Of a stretch of DNA of 50,415 nucleotides, positions 43,642 through 50,415 are shown piece after piece (the first letter of the stretch is position 1; each line of letters begins with the position of its first letter). The position numbers were made by a program, and so were the translations under genes. The notes beneath the pieces were generated by a model, which was not told where the DNA came from, searched no databases, and was given only the letters and a program-made list of their open reading frames with translations. Source of the stretch: an uncultured Micrococcales bacterium (lineage in GTDB: Bacteria > Actinomycetota > Actinomycetes > Actinomycetales > Microbacteriaceae); contig CAITNA010000159.1 in the NCBI GenBank assembly GCA_903893675.1, positions 1 through 50,415 on the forward strand, read 5' to 3'.

Positions 43642-44511
43642 ATGCCTCGCGACGAAAAGACCGGTTTGCTTACGCCCGGCGTCGTCTCCCCGCTTCGCAG
43701 TGTTCCTGCCTCAATCGTTCGCCCCGAGTACGTCGGCCGCAAAGGCCCGGCGAAATACACCGATGGCGATATCTACACCCCGGATGAAATCGAGCTGATT
43801 CGCGAATCAGGTCGCATCGCCGCCCGCGCCATCGAAGAGGTCGGCAAACACTGTGTGCCAGGTGTTACGACCGATGAGCTCGATCGCATCGGGCACGAAT
43901 TCGTTCTTGACCACGCAGCCTACCCCTCTGCTCTCGGCTACCGCGGTTTTCCTAAATCGATTTGCACATCGCTGAACGAAGTCATCTGCCACGGAATCCC
44001 TGACAACACCGTGCTCCAGGATGGCGACATCATCAATATCGACATCACCGCATACAAGAACGGAATGCATGGCGACTTGAACCGCACCTTCATGGTCGGC
44101 GAGGTCAGCGACGAGGCCAAGCTGCTGGTCGAGCGCACCGAGGAGTCACTCGCCAGAGCCATTGCGGTTGTGGCACCTGGCCGCCAAATTAACACCATCG
44201 GTCGAACCATTCAGGCCTACGCCAAGCGCTTTAACTACGGCGTCGTTCGCGATTTCACTGGCCACGGGGTTGGCAGAGCCTTCCACTCGGGCCTGATCAT
44301 TCCGCACTACGACGCGGCACCCGCATACTCGCAGGAAATGCAGGTCGGCATGGTGTTCACAATCGAGCCGATGCTGACCCTCGGCAGCTACGAGTGGGAC
44401 ATGTGGCGCGATGACTGGACTGTCACCACGCGCGACCACAGCCTCACGGCACAGTTTGAACACAGCTTGGTTGTCACCGAAAACGGTGCCGACATTCTTA
44501 CGCTTGTCTAG
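43642..44511 (+). CDS. map: methionine aminopeptidase type I
   Basis: The 289-residue enzyme removes the initiator Met. Metal ligands: NIDITAYKNGMHGDLNRTF (two Asp), GHGVGRAFHSG (His), FTIEPML (Glu) and QFEHSLVVT (Glu). An N-terminal extension of about 45 residues with a proline-containing linker is the type found in the longer actinobacterial isoform. ATG 43642 follows TAGACT by six bases. ppgK follows after nine bases. Confidence 0.97.
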   Translation: MPRDEKTGLLTPGVVSPLRSVPASIVRPEYVGRKGPAKYTDGDIYTPDEIELIRESGRIAARAIEEVGKHCVPGVTTDELDRIGHEFVLDHAAYPSALGYRGFPKSICTSLNEVICHGIPDNTVLQDGDIINIDITAYKNGMHGDLNRTFMVGEVSDEAKLLVERTEESLARAIAVVAPGRQINTIGRTIQAYAKRFNYGVVRDFTGHGVGRAFHSGLIIPHYDAAPAYSQEMQVGMVFTIEPMLTLGSYEWDMWRDDWTVTTRDHSLTAQFEHSLVVTENGADILTLV

Positions 44512-44520
44512 GGAGTTAAG

Positions 44521-45279
44521 ATGGCAAAAATCGCAGTTGGAATCGACATTGGTGGCACCGGCATCAAGGGCGCACTTGTCGACGTCAAGTCGGGCGAGCT
44601 CATCGGAGATCGCGTTCGTGTCGAGACTCCAGCGGGCGGAGAGCCAGACGACATCATCGATGCGGTGAAGGGTTTGCTGAAGGCACTGCCGAAGCACGAC
44701 TCAGCCGCACCAGTCGGAATCTGCTTTCCGGCCGTGGTTCGCAAGGGCGTAACAATGTCGGCAGCGAACGTATCGAAGAAGTGGATTGGTTTCGACGCTG
44801 ACGCAGCTTTCGAAACGGCCTTGAAGCGGCACGTACACGTATTGAACGACGCAGATGCCGCCGGCCTTGCCGAGATGAAATACGGCGCGGGCCAAAATGA
44901 AACCGGTCTAGTGATCATGACCACTCTCGGCACAGGAATCGGCAGCGCAATCTTCTATGACGGCGTGCTGGTGCCTAACGCTGAACTCGGCCACCTGCAG
45001 ATTGACGGTGTCGACTACGAGACCAAGGCTGCCTACTCGGCCATGGAACGTGAGGGCCTCAGCTTCAAGCAGTGGGCAGAGCGACTGCAGAAGTACTACT
45101 CAGAGCTGGTCGCGCTCTTCTCGCCTGATCTGATCATCGTGGGCGGAGGAATCTCTAAGCAGTCTGAAGAGTTCTTGCCACTGCTCAAACTGAGCTGCGA
45201 GATTGTGCCAGCGGCAAAAAAGAACAATGCGGGCATCCTTGGTGCTGCACGCCTGGCATACAAACTGCACGGCAACTAA
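44521..45279 (+). CDS. ppgK: polyphosphate glucokinase
   Basis: The 252-residue ROK-family kinase phosphorylates glucose with polyphosphate (and usually ATP). AVGIDIGGTGIKGAL starts the phosphate loop, HVLNDADAAGLAEMKYG holds the catalytic Asp, TLGTGIGSAIFYDG and LIIVGGGISK follow. Family placement in PpgK is supported by length and by gene order: it lies near sigA in mycobacteria too. ATG 44521 has a GGGAG ribosome site nine bases after map, so it is probably co-transcribed. Confidence 0.93.
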   Translation: MAKIAVGIDIGGTGIKGALVDVKSGELIGDRVRVETPAGGEPDDIIDAVKGLLKALPKHDSAAPVGICFPAVVRKGVTMSAANVSKKWIGFDADAAFETALKRHVHVLNDADAAGLAEMKYGAGQNETGLVIMTTLGTGIGSAIFYDGVLVPNAELGHLQIDGVDYETKAAYSAMEREGLSFKQWAERLQKYYSELVALFSPDLIIVGGGISKQSEEFLPLLKLSCEIVPAAKKNNAGILGAARLAYKLHGN

Positions 45280-45286
45280 AAAGTAT

Positions 45287-45635
45287 TGGACGGGTCGGCC
45301 GATACGCCGGGTTTTGTCCTCTTGCGAGTGACGATCATCTATCTAGGACCGCCGTTACCGACGGCCTCAAGCGACCTACCCGAACGCTAGCCGAGCAGGC
45401 TAAACGCGCTCTGTCTGGTCTTGCTCCTGGCGAGGTTTACCTAGCCGCACCGGTTGCCCGGCACGCTGGTGGTCTCTTACACCACCGTTTCACCCTTACC
45501 GCTTGCGCGGCGGTTTGCTCTCTGTTGCACTTTCTCGCGGGTTGCCCCGGGTGGGTGTTACCCACCACCATGCTCTATGGAGCCCGGACGTTCCTCGTCG
45601 CTTTCGCGCCGCGATCGTCTGGCCGACCCATCCGT
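45287..45635 (-). ncRNA. rnpB: RNase P RNA (class A)
   Basis: On the minus strand the first 13 bases (GGATGGGTCGGCC) pair with the last (GGCCGACCCGTCC, 45288-45300), forming helix P1. The universal core is visible: GAGGAACGTCCGGGCTCC near the 5' end, GGTAAGGGTGAAACGGTG in the middle, and GATGATCGTC with ACAAAACCCGGC near the 3' end. It is the catalytic part of the enzyme that trims tRNA 5' ends. The stretch between ppgK and the RNase H gene, about 400 bases without a protein, is filled by this RNA and its promoter. Confidence 0.97.
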
Positions 45636-45640
45636 AGACA

Positions 45641-45646
45641 AGGTTA
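45641..45646 (-). promoter_or_regulatory. -10 box of rnpB
   Basis: TAACCT on the minus strand lies seven bases before the first base of helix P1, so transcription starts at the mature 5' end. The -35 region is weak. Confidence 0.6.
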
Positions 45647-45679
45647 GCCAGCGCGGGCGGTAATGAATAGGGCTATTGC

Positions 45680-46861
45680 CTAGAGGTGCTCGGTGAGATT
45701 GACCGCGACCACTTCGGCGGCCTGGTCTCCCCAGGCTCGAATGATGGTGACAGAACACGGCGCAACCTGCGAACGCCAGTAGCTGGCCTCGGTTGCAGAA
45801 AAACCCCAACGCAGGAAACCGCGAATCGGCATCACGTGCGCAACGACTACCACGGTCTTTCCGCCGTGCTGACGCAGAACCTTCTCGCGACCTTCCTGAA
45901 GGCGCTTGTCGAAAACCTCGAGCGACTCACCGTTCGGCGGCGCGATGGTCCAGCTGCCGCGCCAAGCATTCCAGGTTTCTGGATCGCTGGCAGAAACCTC
46001 TTCGTTGGTGTGGCCATCCCAGTCTCCGAAGCCGATCTCGCGAAGGTTTTCGAGAGTCTCTACCTCGAGACCAACTGCCTCTGCAATAAAGCCTGCGGTC
46101 TGGCGAGTGCGCTGCATAGGAGAAGCAACGATTGCAGTAGGAGCGGCTAAGAGTTCGAAGCGACCAGGCTTTCCGAAGGTAGCAATCAGCTCGGCAACAG
46201 CGCGTGCGTCGCCGCGACCAGCTTCGCTCAGTTCTGGGTCATCGCCGTCGCCGCCAGAAATCTTGTGTGCCTCGGTTAGTGCGGTGCGACCGTGACGAAC
46301 CAGGATGAACGTGGTCAAAGGTTCGGTCACATTTCCTGGTGCGCGAACACTCGAAGGAAGAGTCGCGTTGAATTCTGTCAACGCAGCCGACTTCGTCATT
46401 GCAGGTTGATCGCCGGCATTCGCCGATGCGCTCTCGCCAGAACCAACATGAACGGTCGAGTCGGCAAGTTCATCCATGGCTTTGTTAGCGAGGGCGTCTG
46501 CGCGCGAGTTCTGTTCGCGCGGAATCCACTGCCAGGTCACCTCTCGCCCACGCACGAGTTCTTGAACCTTTGCACCGAGCGAAATCATGTCTGGGTGCTT
46601 GATCTTCCAACCGCCACCCATTTGCTCGATGACGAGTTTGCTGTCCATGCGAACGTGGATGCTCGCGCCGGCGTCGAGCGCAATTGCCGCCTGTAGCCCT
46701 GCGATGAGTGCTGTGTATTCGGCAACGTTGTTGGTCGCGGTGCCTACGTATCGGGCAATTTCGACAAGCACGTTGCCGGCCTCATCGAGCACGACAGCAC
46801 CAGAACCGGCAACCCCTGGATTACCGCGAGAACCGCCGTCAGCCTCGATGATCAACTTCAT
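45680..46861 (-). CDS. bifunctional RNase H / histidine phosphatase
   Basis: The 393-residue protein joins an RNase HI-like domain (residues 1-135; IEADGGSRGNPG, NVAEYTAL, RMDSKLVI and NSRADALANKA supply the acidic residues) to a histidine phosphatase domain (about 185-393; FILVRHGRTAL with the phosphorylated His, and VAHVMPIRG), split by a variable linker. The mycobacterial relative (RnhC type) cuts RNA in RNA-DNA hybrids and has acid phosphatase activity. ATG 46861 shares one base with the stop of the upstream zinc-ribbon gene (TAATG). Confidence 0.94.
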   Translation of the reverse strand: MKLIIEADGGSRGNPGVAGSGAVVLDEAGNVLVEIARYVGTATNNVAEYTALIAGLQAAIALDAGASIHVRMDSKLVIEQMGGGWKIKHPDMISLGAKVQELVRGREVTWQWIPREQNSRADALANKAMDELADSTVHVGSGESASANAGDQPAMTKSAALTEFNATLPSSVRAPGNVTEPLTTFILVRHGRTALTEAHKISGGDGDDPELSEAGRGDARAVAELIATFGKPGRFELLAAPTAIVASPMQRTRQTAGFIAEAVGLEVETLENLREIGFGDWDGHTNEEVSASDPETWNAWRGSWTIAPPNGESLEVFDKRLQEGREKVLRQHGGKTVVVVAHVMPIRGFLRWGFSATEASYWRSQVAPCSVTIIRAWGDQAAEVVAVNLTEHL

Positions 46862-47577
46862 TAGAAGGTCACCAACATTGCTGCGCACTCTGGGCAGCGA
46901 GCAAGCTCGTCGCGCGGAGTGGAGCGAATCTCATCGACAGTGGCACCTGAAAGGGCCAAGTTGCAAGCACCGCAGGTGAACCCCTCGAGCCTGGCAACCG
47001 GCAGAGTCTTGCCAACCAGCTTGTTGTAAAGCTCCTGCTGCTCTGCCGTAACCAGCGAAGCAAACTTCTCACGCTGCTGCATCAGAAGGGCCAGCCCGCT
47101 CTTGGCCTTCACAGCAGAGGCCTCAAGCTCGGCATCGATTTGATCGAGTTCGGCCTGCGCCGTCGTTCGAGCGGTCGCGGCCTCTGCAACATCGGCAGAA
47201 TTTGCCTCGCGACGCTCGAGCAGCTCGAGCTCTGCCTCTTCAAGATTCGCTTTGCGCTTTTCGAGCGACACCAACTCGTGTTGAATGCCCGTAATGTCGC
47301 GAGGATTGCTGCTGGTTTCGAGTCTGCTCTTGTCTTGGGCGATGCGGGTGTCAACGAGGGCCAGATCTTGTTCTAGGCGTTCGATTTCACTTGCCAGTTC
47401 ATCCGCGATGTGGCGCGCGGTCAGAAGCTGCTCTGAGGCGGCCGACAACTTGGCCTGCGCGGCATCACGAGCGGTTGCCTGTTCGATTTCAGCCAGGCGC
47501 CGATTGGCACGGGCGATTTCGAGATCTACGGCCGCAAGGTCTAGCAATGCCTGTTGTTCGACTGCTGTTGCTTTCAT
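46861..47577 (-). CDS. coiled-coil zinc-ribbon protein (DUF164, C4-type)
   Basis: The 238-residue protein is a long coiled coil (about residues 5-165, rich in Glu/Ala/Arg heptads) followed by a C-terminal zinc ribbon: CGACNLAL and CPECAAML. This actinobacterial family sits between a Nif3-like gene and RNase H in mycobacteria as well; function unclear. ATG 47577 has a GGCGAGG ribosome-like site. Its stop overlaps the RNase H start. Confidence 0.92.
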   Translation of the reverse strand: MKATAVEQQALLDLAAVDLEIARANRRLAEIEQATARDAAQAKLSAASEQLLTARHIADELASEIERLEQDLALVDTRIAQDKSRLETSSNPRDITGIQHELVSLEKRKANLEEAELELLERREANSADVAEAATARTTAQAELDQIDAELEASAVKAKSGLALLMQQREKFASLVTAEQQELYNKLVGKTLPVARLEGFTCGACNLALSGATVDEIRSTPRDELARCPECAAMLVTF

Positions 47578-47607
47578 GACCTCGCCTATGGAATTTGAAT
47601 TTGCCTG

Positions 47608-48423
47608 CTACTGCGTAACCACGAAATCCCAGGGATCGGTGCGCAGGTCGCTCACTACAAAGGTTACCTGCGGAAACTCGGCGGCGAGCTCATCCCGCGC
47701 GGTTTCGAGCCAAAGCCATTCGGCTGCCCAGTGCGAAATGTCGACCATTGCAAATGGCTTGGATGATGCCGCCGCACTCTCGAGAGCCTCTTGCACCGGA
47801 TGGTGGCGAAGATCCGAGGTGAGGTAAAGATCGGCTCCGGAAGCCAAGGCTTCGGCAATGAAGCTGTCGCCCGCGCCTGCACATAGCGCCACGGTAGAGA
47901 TCAGCTGGTTTGGGTCTCCGGCGACTCGCACACCCGATGCGGTCGATGGCAGCACGGCGGCTAGCCCACGCGCAAACTCGAGCAGGGTCTTCGGCTCTGC
48001 CAATCGCCCCATGCGGCCGTGGCCGGTGGTCTGAGTCACAGGAACGAGAGGCTCCAGGTTGGTTAGCCCGGCAGCCCTGGCAAGCGTCGCTGAAACACCG
48101 GTGGCCGTGATGTCTGCGTTGGTGTGGGCAGCATAGATGGCCACGCCGGCGTCAATTGCCGCTGCAAAAGTCTTACTCTTTGCCACATCTGCAGCAATAG
48201 AAGGGCTCTGTCGCAACAGCACCGGATGGTGGGCAAGAATCAAATCAGCGCTTGCAGCAATTGCCTCGCCGACGACGTCAGATGTCACATCGACCGTGAG
48301 CATGACCTTTTGAATTTGCTGCTCATCCGAGCCAACGATTAGTCCCGCGCGATCCCACGTCTCCGCGGCGTCAACCGGCCAGCGCTGCTCAATTGCCGCA
48401 ACGAGCGTTTTATGATTGGTCAC
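47608..48423 (-). CDS. Nif3-like dinuclear metal-centre protein
   Basis: The 271-residue protein fits the Nif3/GCH1-like family: LILAHHPVLLRQSP supplies two His metal ligands, IYAAHTNAD a third region, and MVDISHWAAEWL the C-terminal His/Glu ligands. Suggested activities include a GTP cyclohydrolase-like or metallo-hydrolase role, but the true reaction is unknown. Its GTG start shares one base with the stop of the upstream permease (TAGTG), so translation is coupled. The zinc-ribbon gene follows after 30 bases. Confidence 0.92.
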   Translation of the reverse strand: MTNHKTLVAAIEQRWPVDAAETWDRAGLIVGSDEQQIQKVMLTVDVTSDVVGEAIAASADLILAHHPVLLRQSPSIAADVAKSKTFAAAIDAGVAIYAAHTNADITATGVSATLARAAGLTNLEPLVPVTQTTGHGRMGRLAEPKTLLEFARGLAAVLPSTASGVRVAGDPNQLISTVALCAGAGDSFIAEALASGADLYLTSDLRHHPVQEALESAAASSKPFAMVDISHWAAEWLWLETARDELAAEFPQVTFVVSDLRTDPWDFVVTQ

Positions 48424-50415
48424 TAGATTGAGCCGAGGTCGATCGAGTCGAAGGTGTTGCGACGAGCCTCAACATCGTAAACCTTTTGCTCCTGTGCCCT
48501 AATGCGCTTGCCGCCGAATGCGACAGGAACCAGTGCAGCAATAGCAAAAGCGATAAACAATCCGGCAAGTGCATCCGTGAAATCAATCGCGGTCAGATAG
48601 CGGCCGATGAAATTAGTGACGAAGAATTCGTCGAGTGAAGTCGAAACGAAGCCGAGGCCCAACACAACCGCAACGATAAAGCCAGACAGATTCACCCAGT
48701 TCACTGCGCCATAAACTCCGAAAGCCTGACGCAGACCGGTCTCGTCATAGGCGGCCTTGCGGCGCCAAACATCTCCGACGAATGCGCCGGCGAACGCCAT
48801 CAAAAAGATCAACGCGATAACGAAGGCCGCGCGAAGAACCTCGGCAGACGATGCAGCGCCAATTGCAAGACTCGAGATAACCAAAACGAAGACGATGCTT
48901 TGACTTAGAACGCGACCGACGCGCACGCCGAGACCGCGAAGTGAGACGCTCGACGAATAAAACCAGGATGCGCTCCAGACCAGCAGCTGCAGACCGCCAC
49001 CAACGAGCACAATCGAACCCGACCAGTCAGGCAACACAGACAACAGAGAAGTCATAACGCTTTGCGTGCCCGCACCCTTGGCGGCTGCAAACGCGAATGC
49101 TCCGGCGATTGCGGCGAGCAGCGATAGCACGCCGACAGGTAGCGCAACGAACAATGCCACCTTCTTGCCGCTTTCGCTCATTGGCACCTGTCTGGTGAAA
49201 TCTGCAACGCTAGCCGTCCAGATTGCTCCAAGCCCAGCGCCCAGCAAACCGGCGAGAGCCAGAGCCTGTGCGACCTGTGGCCCTGAAATGGCAGCGGCGA
49301 AGTCGAACTTTGCGCTGGTGAAGGCAGGGCCGACGCCTATAGCGAAGGCGGCAACGGCCAACACTCCGACCACAGCTGCACCCCACTGAAGCCAGTAGAG
49401 AACTCGCCCACCAAGAGTTGCAAAAACAGCTGCGACGAAAATCAAAGCGACCGCAAGAACTGCAAGCCAACTAATCGATGTCGATCCGAGTGCCAACGTT
49501 GAAGCAAGAGTTGGCAGACCAACGACGGTTCCGTCAAACAACTGCTTGCCGATAGCAACAACGGTCACTGTGCCCACAAAAATCTTTGAAACAAATACTG
49601 GGATGGCCACTGCCGAACCACCGCGAACACCAAGCGATGCACGCGAGAGCATCAGCGTCTGCAAACCACTGCGCTTGCCTGCAACCGCGCCTGAGGCAAT
49701 GATCACTGCGCTAAACGCAAAACCGATGACGAGCGCGCCAAGCACAAGCGCGATTGGCAAACCGGTTTGCGCCACGAATGCGCCAAGAAAGATTGGAATA
49801 ACGCCAACGGTGATGCCCGTCCAGACAAACAATTGCGAGAGGGCCTTCGAACGCCTGGCAACCTCTGCGATCGGCTGCTTCTGCTTCTTGTCTTCATCGG
49901 TGAAAGCAATTTCGTCTTGCTCGAGGAGGTTTTCAAAAGTTGCTGGGTCGACCTCGTCAACGATGGTGACTTGTGCGGTCTCGATGATGTCGAAGCTTCC
50001 GGTTGCGTAATCACTCGCGCGCTGAGGTTCGACTTCTTCTTCGCTCAACTCTTCTGCGACTTGCATAGCTTCTTCTAGCTTTGCGGCGGCCTCAGCCTCT
50101 TCAAGTGCAGCAGCTTCAACACGCTCAGCCTCGATCCGCTCAAGTTCCGCAACCTGGGCGGCAAGCTCTTCGAGTTCGATTCGTTCGGCTTCAGCGGCAG
50201 CAAACGCAATGCGCTCGGCTTCTAGCCGCTCTGCCTCTGCGATCTCGTCAGCTATGCGCTGCGCCTCTAGGCGTTCTGCCTCGGCAAGTTCTTCGGCTAT
50301 GCGCTCGGCTTCGATGCGCTCTGCCTCGAGGCGCTCGGCTTCAGCCGCTTCGGCTGCCAAACGATCGGCCTCAATGCGCTCAAGTTCTAGACGCTTCGCC
50401 TCGGCTTCGGCGGCG
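48423..50415 (-). CDS. NCS1-like (cytosine/purine) permease with long Glu/Arg/Ala helix at the N-terminus, 5' end beyond window
   Basis: The frame is open to base 50415, so the true start lies outside. Counting from TTG 50360: residues 1-108 are built of AERLEAERIEAERI-like units, a predicted long single alpha helix; 110-170 are acidic and include TGSFDIIE and FENLLEQ; about twelve hydrophobic helices follow from residue 175 to 620. The membrane part resembles NCS1 permeases (LMLSRASLGVRGGSAVAIPVF and a WTASVADFTRQVP stretch corresponding to the conserved ADYSRY region). Substrate unknown. It is translationally coupled to the Nif3-like gene. Confidence 0.78.
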   Translation of the reverse strand, partial: AAEAEAKRLELERIEADRLAAEAAEAERLEAERIEAERIAEELAEAERLEAQRIADEIAEAERLEAERIAFAAAEAERIELEELAAQVAELERIEAERVEAAALEEAEAAAKLEEAMQVAEELSEEEVEPQRASDYATGSFDIIETAQVTIVDEVDPATFENLLEQDEIAFTDEDKKQKQPIAEVARRSKALSQLFVWTGITVGVIPIFLGAFVAQTGLPIALVLGALVIGFAFSAVIIASGAVAGKRSGLQTLMLSRASLGVRGGSAVAIPVFVSKIFVGTVTVVAIGKQLFDGTVVGLPTLASTLALGSTSISWLAVLAVALIFVAAVFATLGGRVLYWLQWGAAVVGVLAVAAFAIGVGPAFTSAKFDFAAAISGPQVAQALALAGLLGAGLGAIWTASVADFTRQVPMSESGKKVALFVALPVGVLSLLAAIAGAFAFAAAKGAGTQSVMTSLLSVLPDWSGSIVLVGGGLQLLVWSASWFYSSSVSLRGLGVRVGRVLSQSIVFVLVISSLAIGAASSAEVLRAAFVIALIFLMAFAGAFVGDVWRRKAAYDETGLRQAFGVYGAVNWVNLSGFIVAVVLGLGFVSTSLDEFFVTNFIGRYLTAIDFTDALAGLFIAFAIAALVPVAFGGKRIRAQEQKVYDVEARRNTFDSIDLGSI
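50037..50415 (-). repeat. coding repeats of AERLEAERI units in the permease N-terminus
   Basis: Imperfect repeats of 21-33 bases encode EAERLEAERIEAERIAEEL-type units and continue past the window edge. They are in frame and keep alternating charge, so selection on the protein is likely. Confidence 0.85.

Noticed and set aside
45454..45663. A 69-codon plus-strand frame
   Set aside because: It overlaps the RNase P RNA on the other strand, which accounts for this sequence fully.

Overview
The window is an ordinary, very compact chromosomal segment of an actinobacterium, most likely a small-genome member of the Microbacteriaceae (a Luna-type freshwater lineage would fit). I infer this from gene order and protein families, not from a 16S gene. 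The layout matches blocks conserved across Actinobacteria: zapE / sulfurtransferase-sufE / DUF3000-RNase D-dxs; acnA / DUF3159-DUF3710-dut / DUF3093 / DUF4193 / sepH / parC-parE / sigA; and pepA-lpdA-sucB / lipB-lipA-DUF4191-glnA / glnE-glnA2 / nadE-RidA-panB / map-ppgK / rnpB / RNase H-zinc ribbon-Nif3. I see no insertion sequences, phage genes, CRISPR arrays or transferred islands. Most genes are separated by a few bases or overlap by 1-4 bases.

Region by region: 1-500 holds tRNA-Cys (cut by the window edge), tRNA-Gly and a small membrane protein. 580-6760 holds ammonium transporter amtB, zapE, a sulfur-transfer pair with a RibD-like protein, DUF3000 and RNase D. 6690-12700 holds dxs, aconitase and the dut-DUF3710-DUF3159 operon. 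13100-21200 holds actinobacterial conserved genes, sepH, a phosphodiesterase-like gene and convergent topoisomerase IV genes. 21160-24863 is a sigA-murT-gatD operon. 25048-31567 holds an MFS transporter, PAC2 protein, leucyl aminopeptidase, dihydrolipoamide dehydrogenase and the E2 acyltransferase. 32210-40531 holds lipoate synthesis and the glutamine synthetase cluster with its adenylyltransferase. 40570-45640 holds cofactor genes (nadE, panB), methionine aminopeptidase, polyphosphate glucokinase and the RNase P RNA. 45680-50415 holds RNase H/phosphatase, zinc ribbon, Nif3-like and an NCS1-like permease cut by the window edge.

Functionally the window joins central carbon metabolism that depends on lipoate (lpdA, sucB, lipB, lipA), nitrogen assimilation (amtB, glnA, glnE, glnA2, nadE), isoprenoid and cofactor synthesis, and cell-cycle and transcription core genes.

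The points most worth a second look are: (1) a MurT-GatD pair whose GatD has Ser where the nucleophile Cys belongs and whose MurT lacks the Cys4 zinc ribbon, in a family known for B-type peptidoglycan, which uses the D-Glu alpha-carboxyl for cross-linking; (2) five divergent gene pairs that share one symmetric TAnnnTA -10 element; (3) many starts placed 6-7 bases after a TAnnnT box, indicating leaderless mRNAs; (4) a near-identical 26-base box upstream of both amtB and glnA; (5) three 20-base tandem repeats filling the gap between the two topoisomerase genes.
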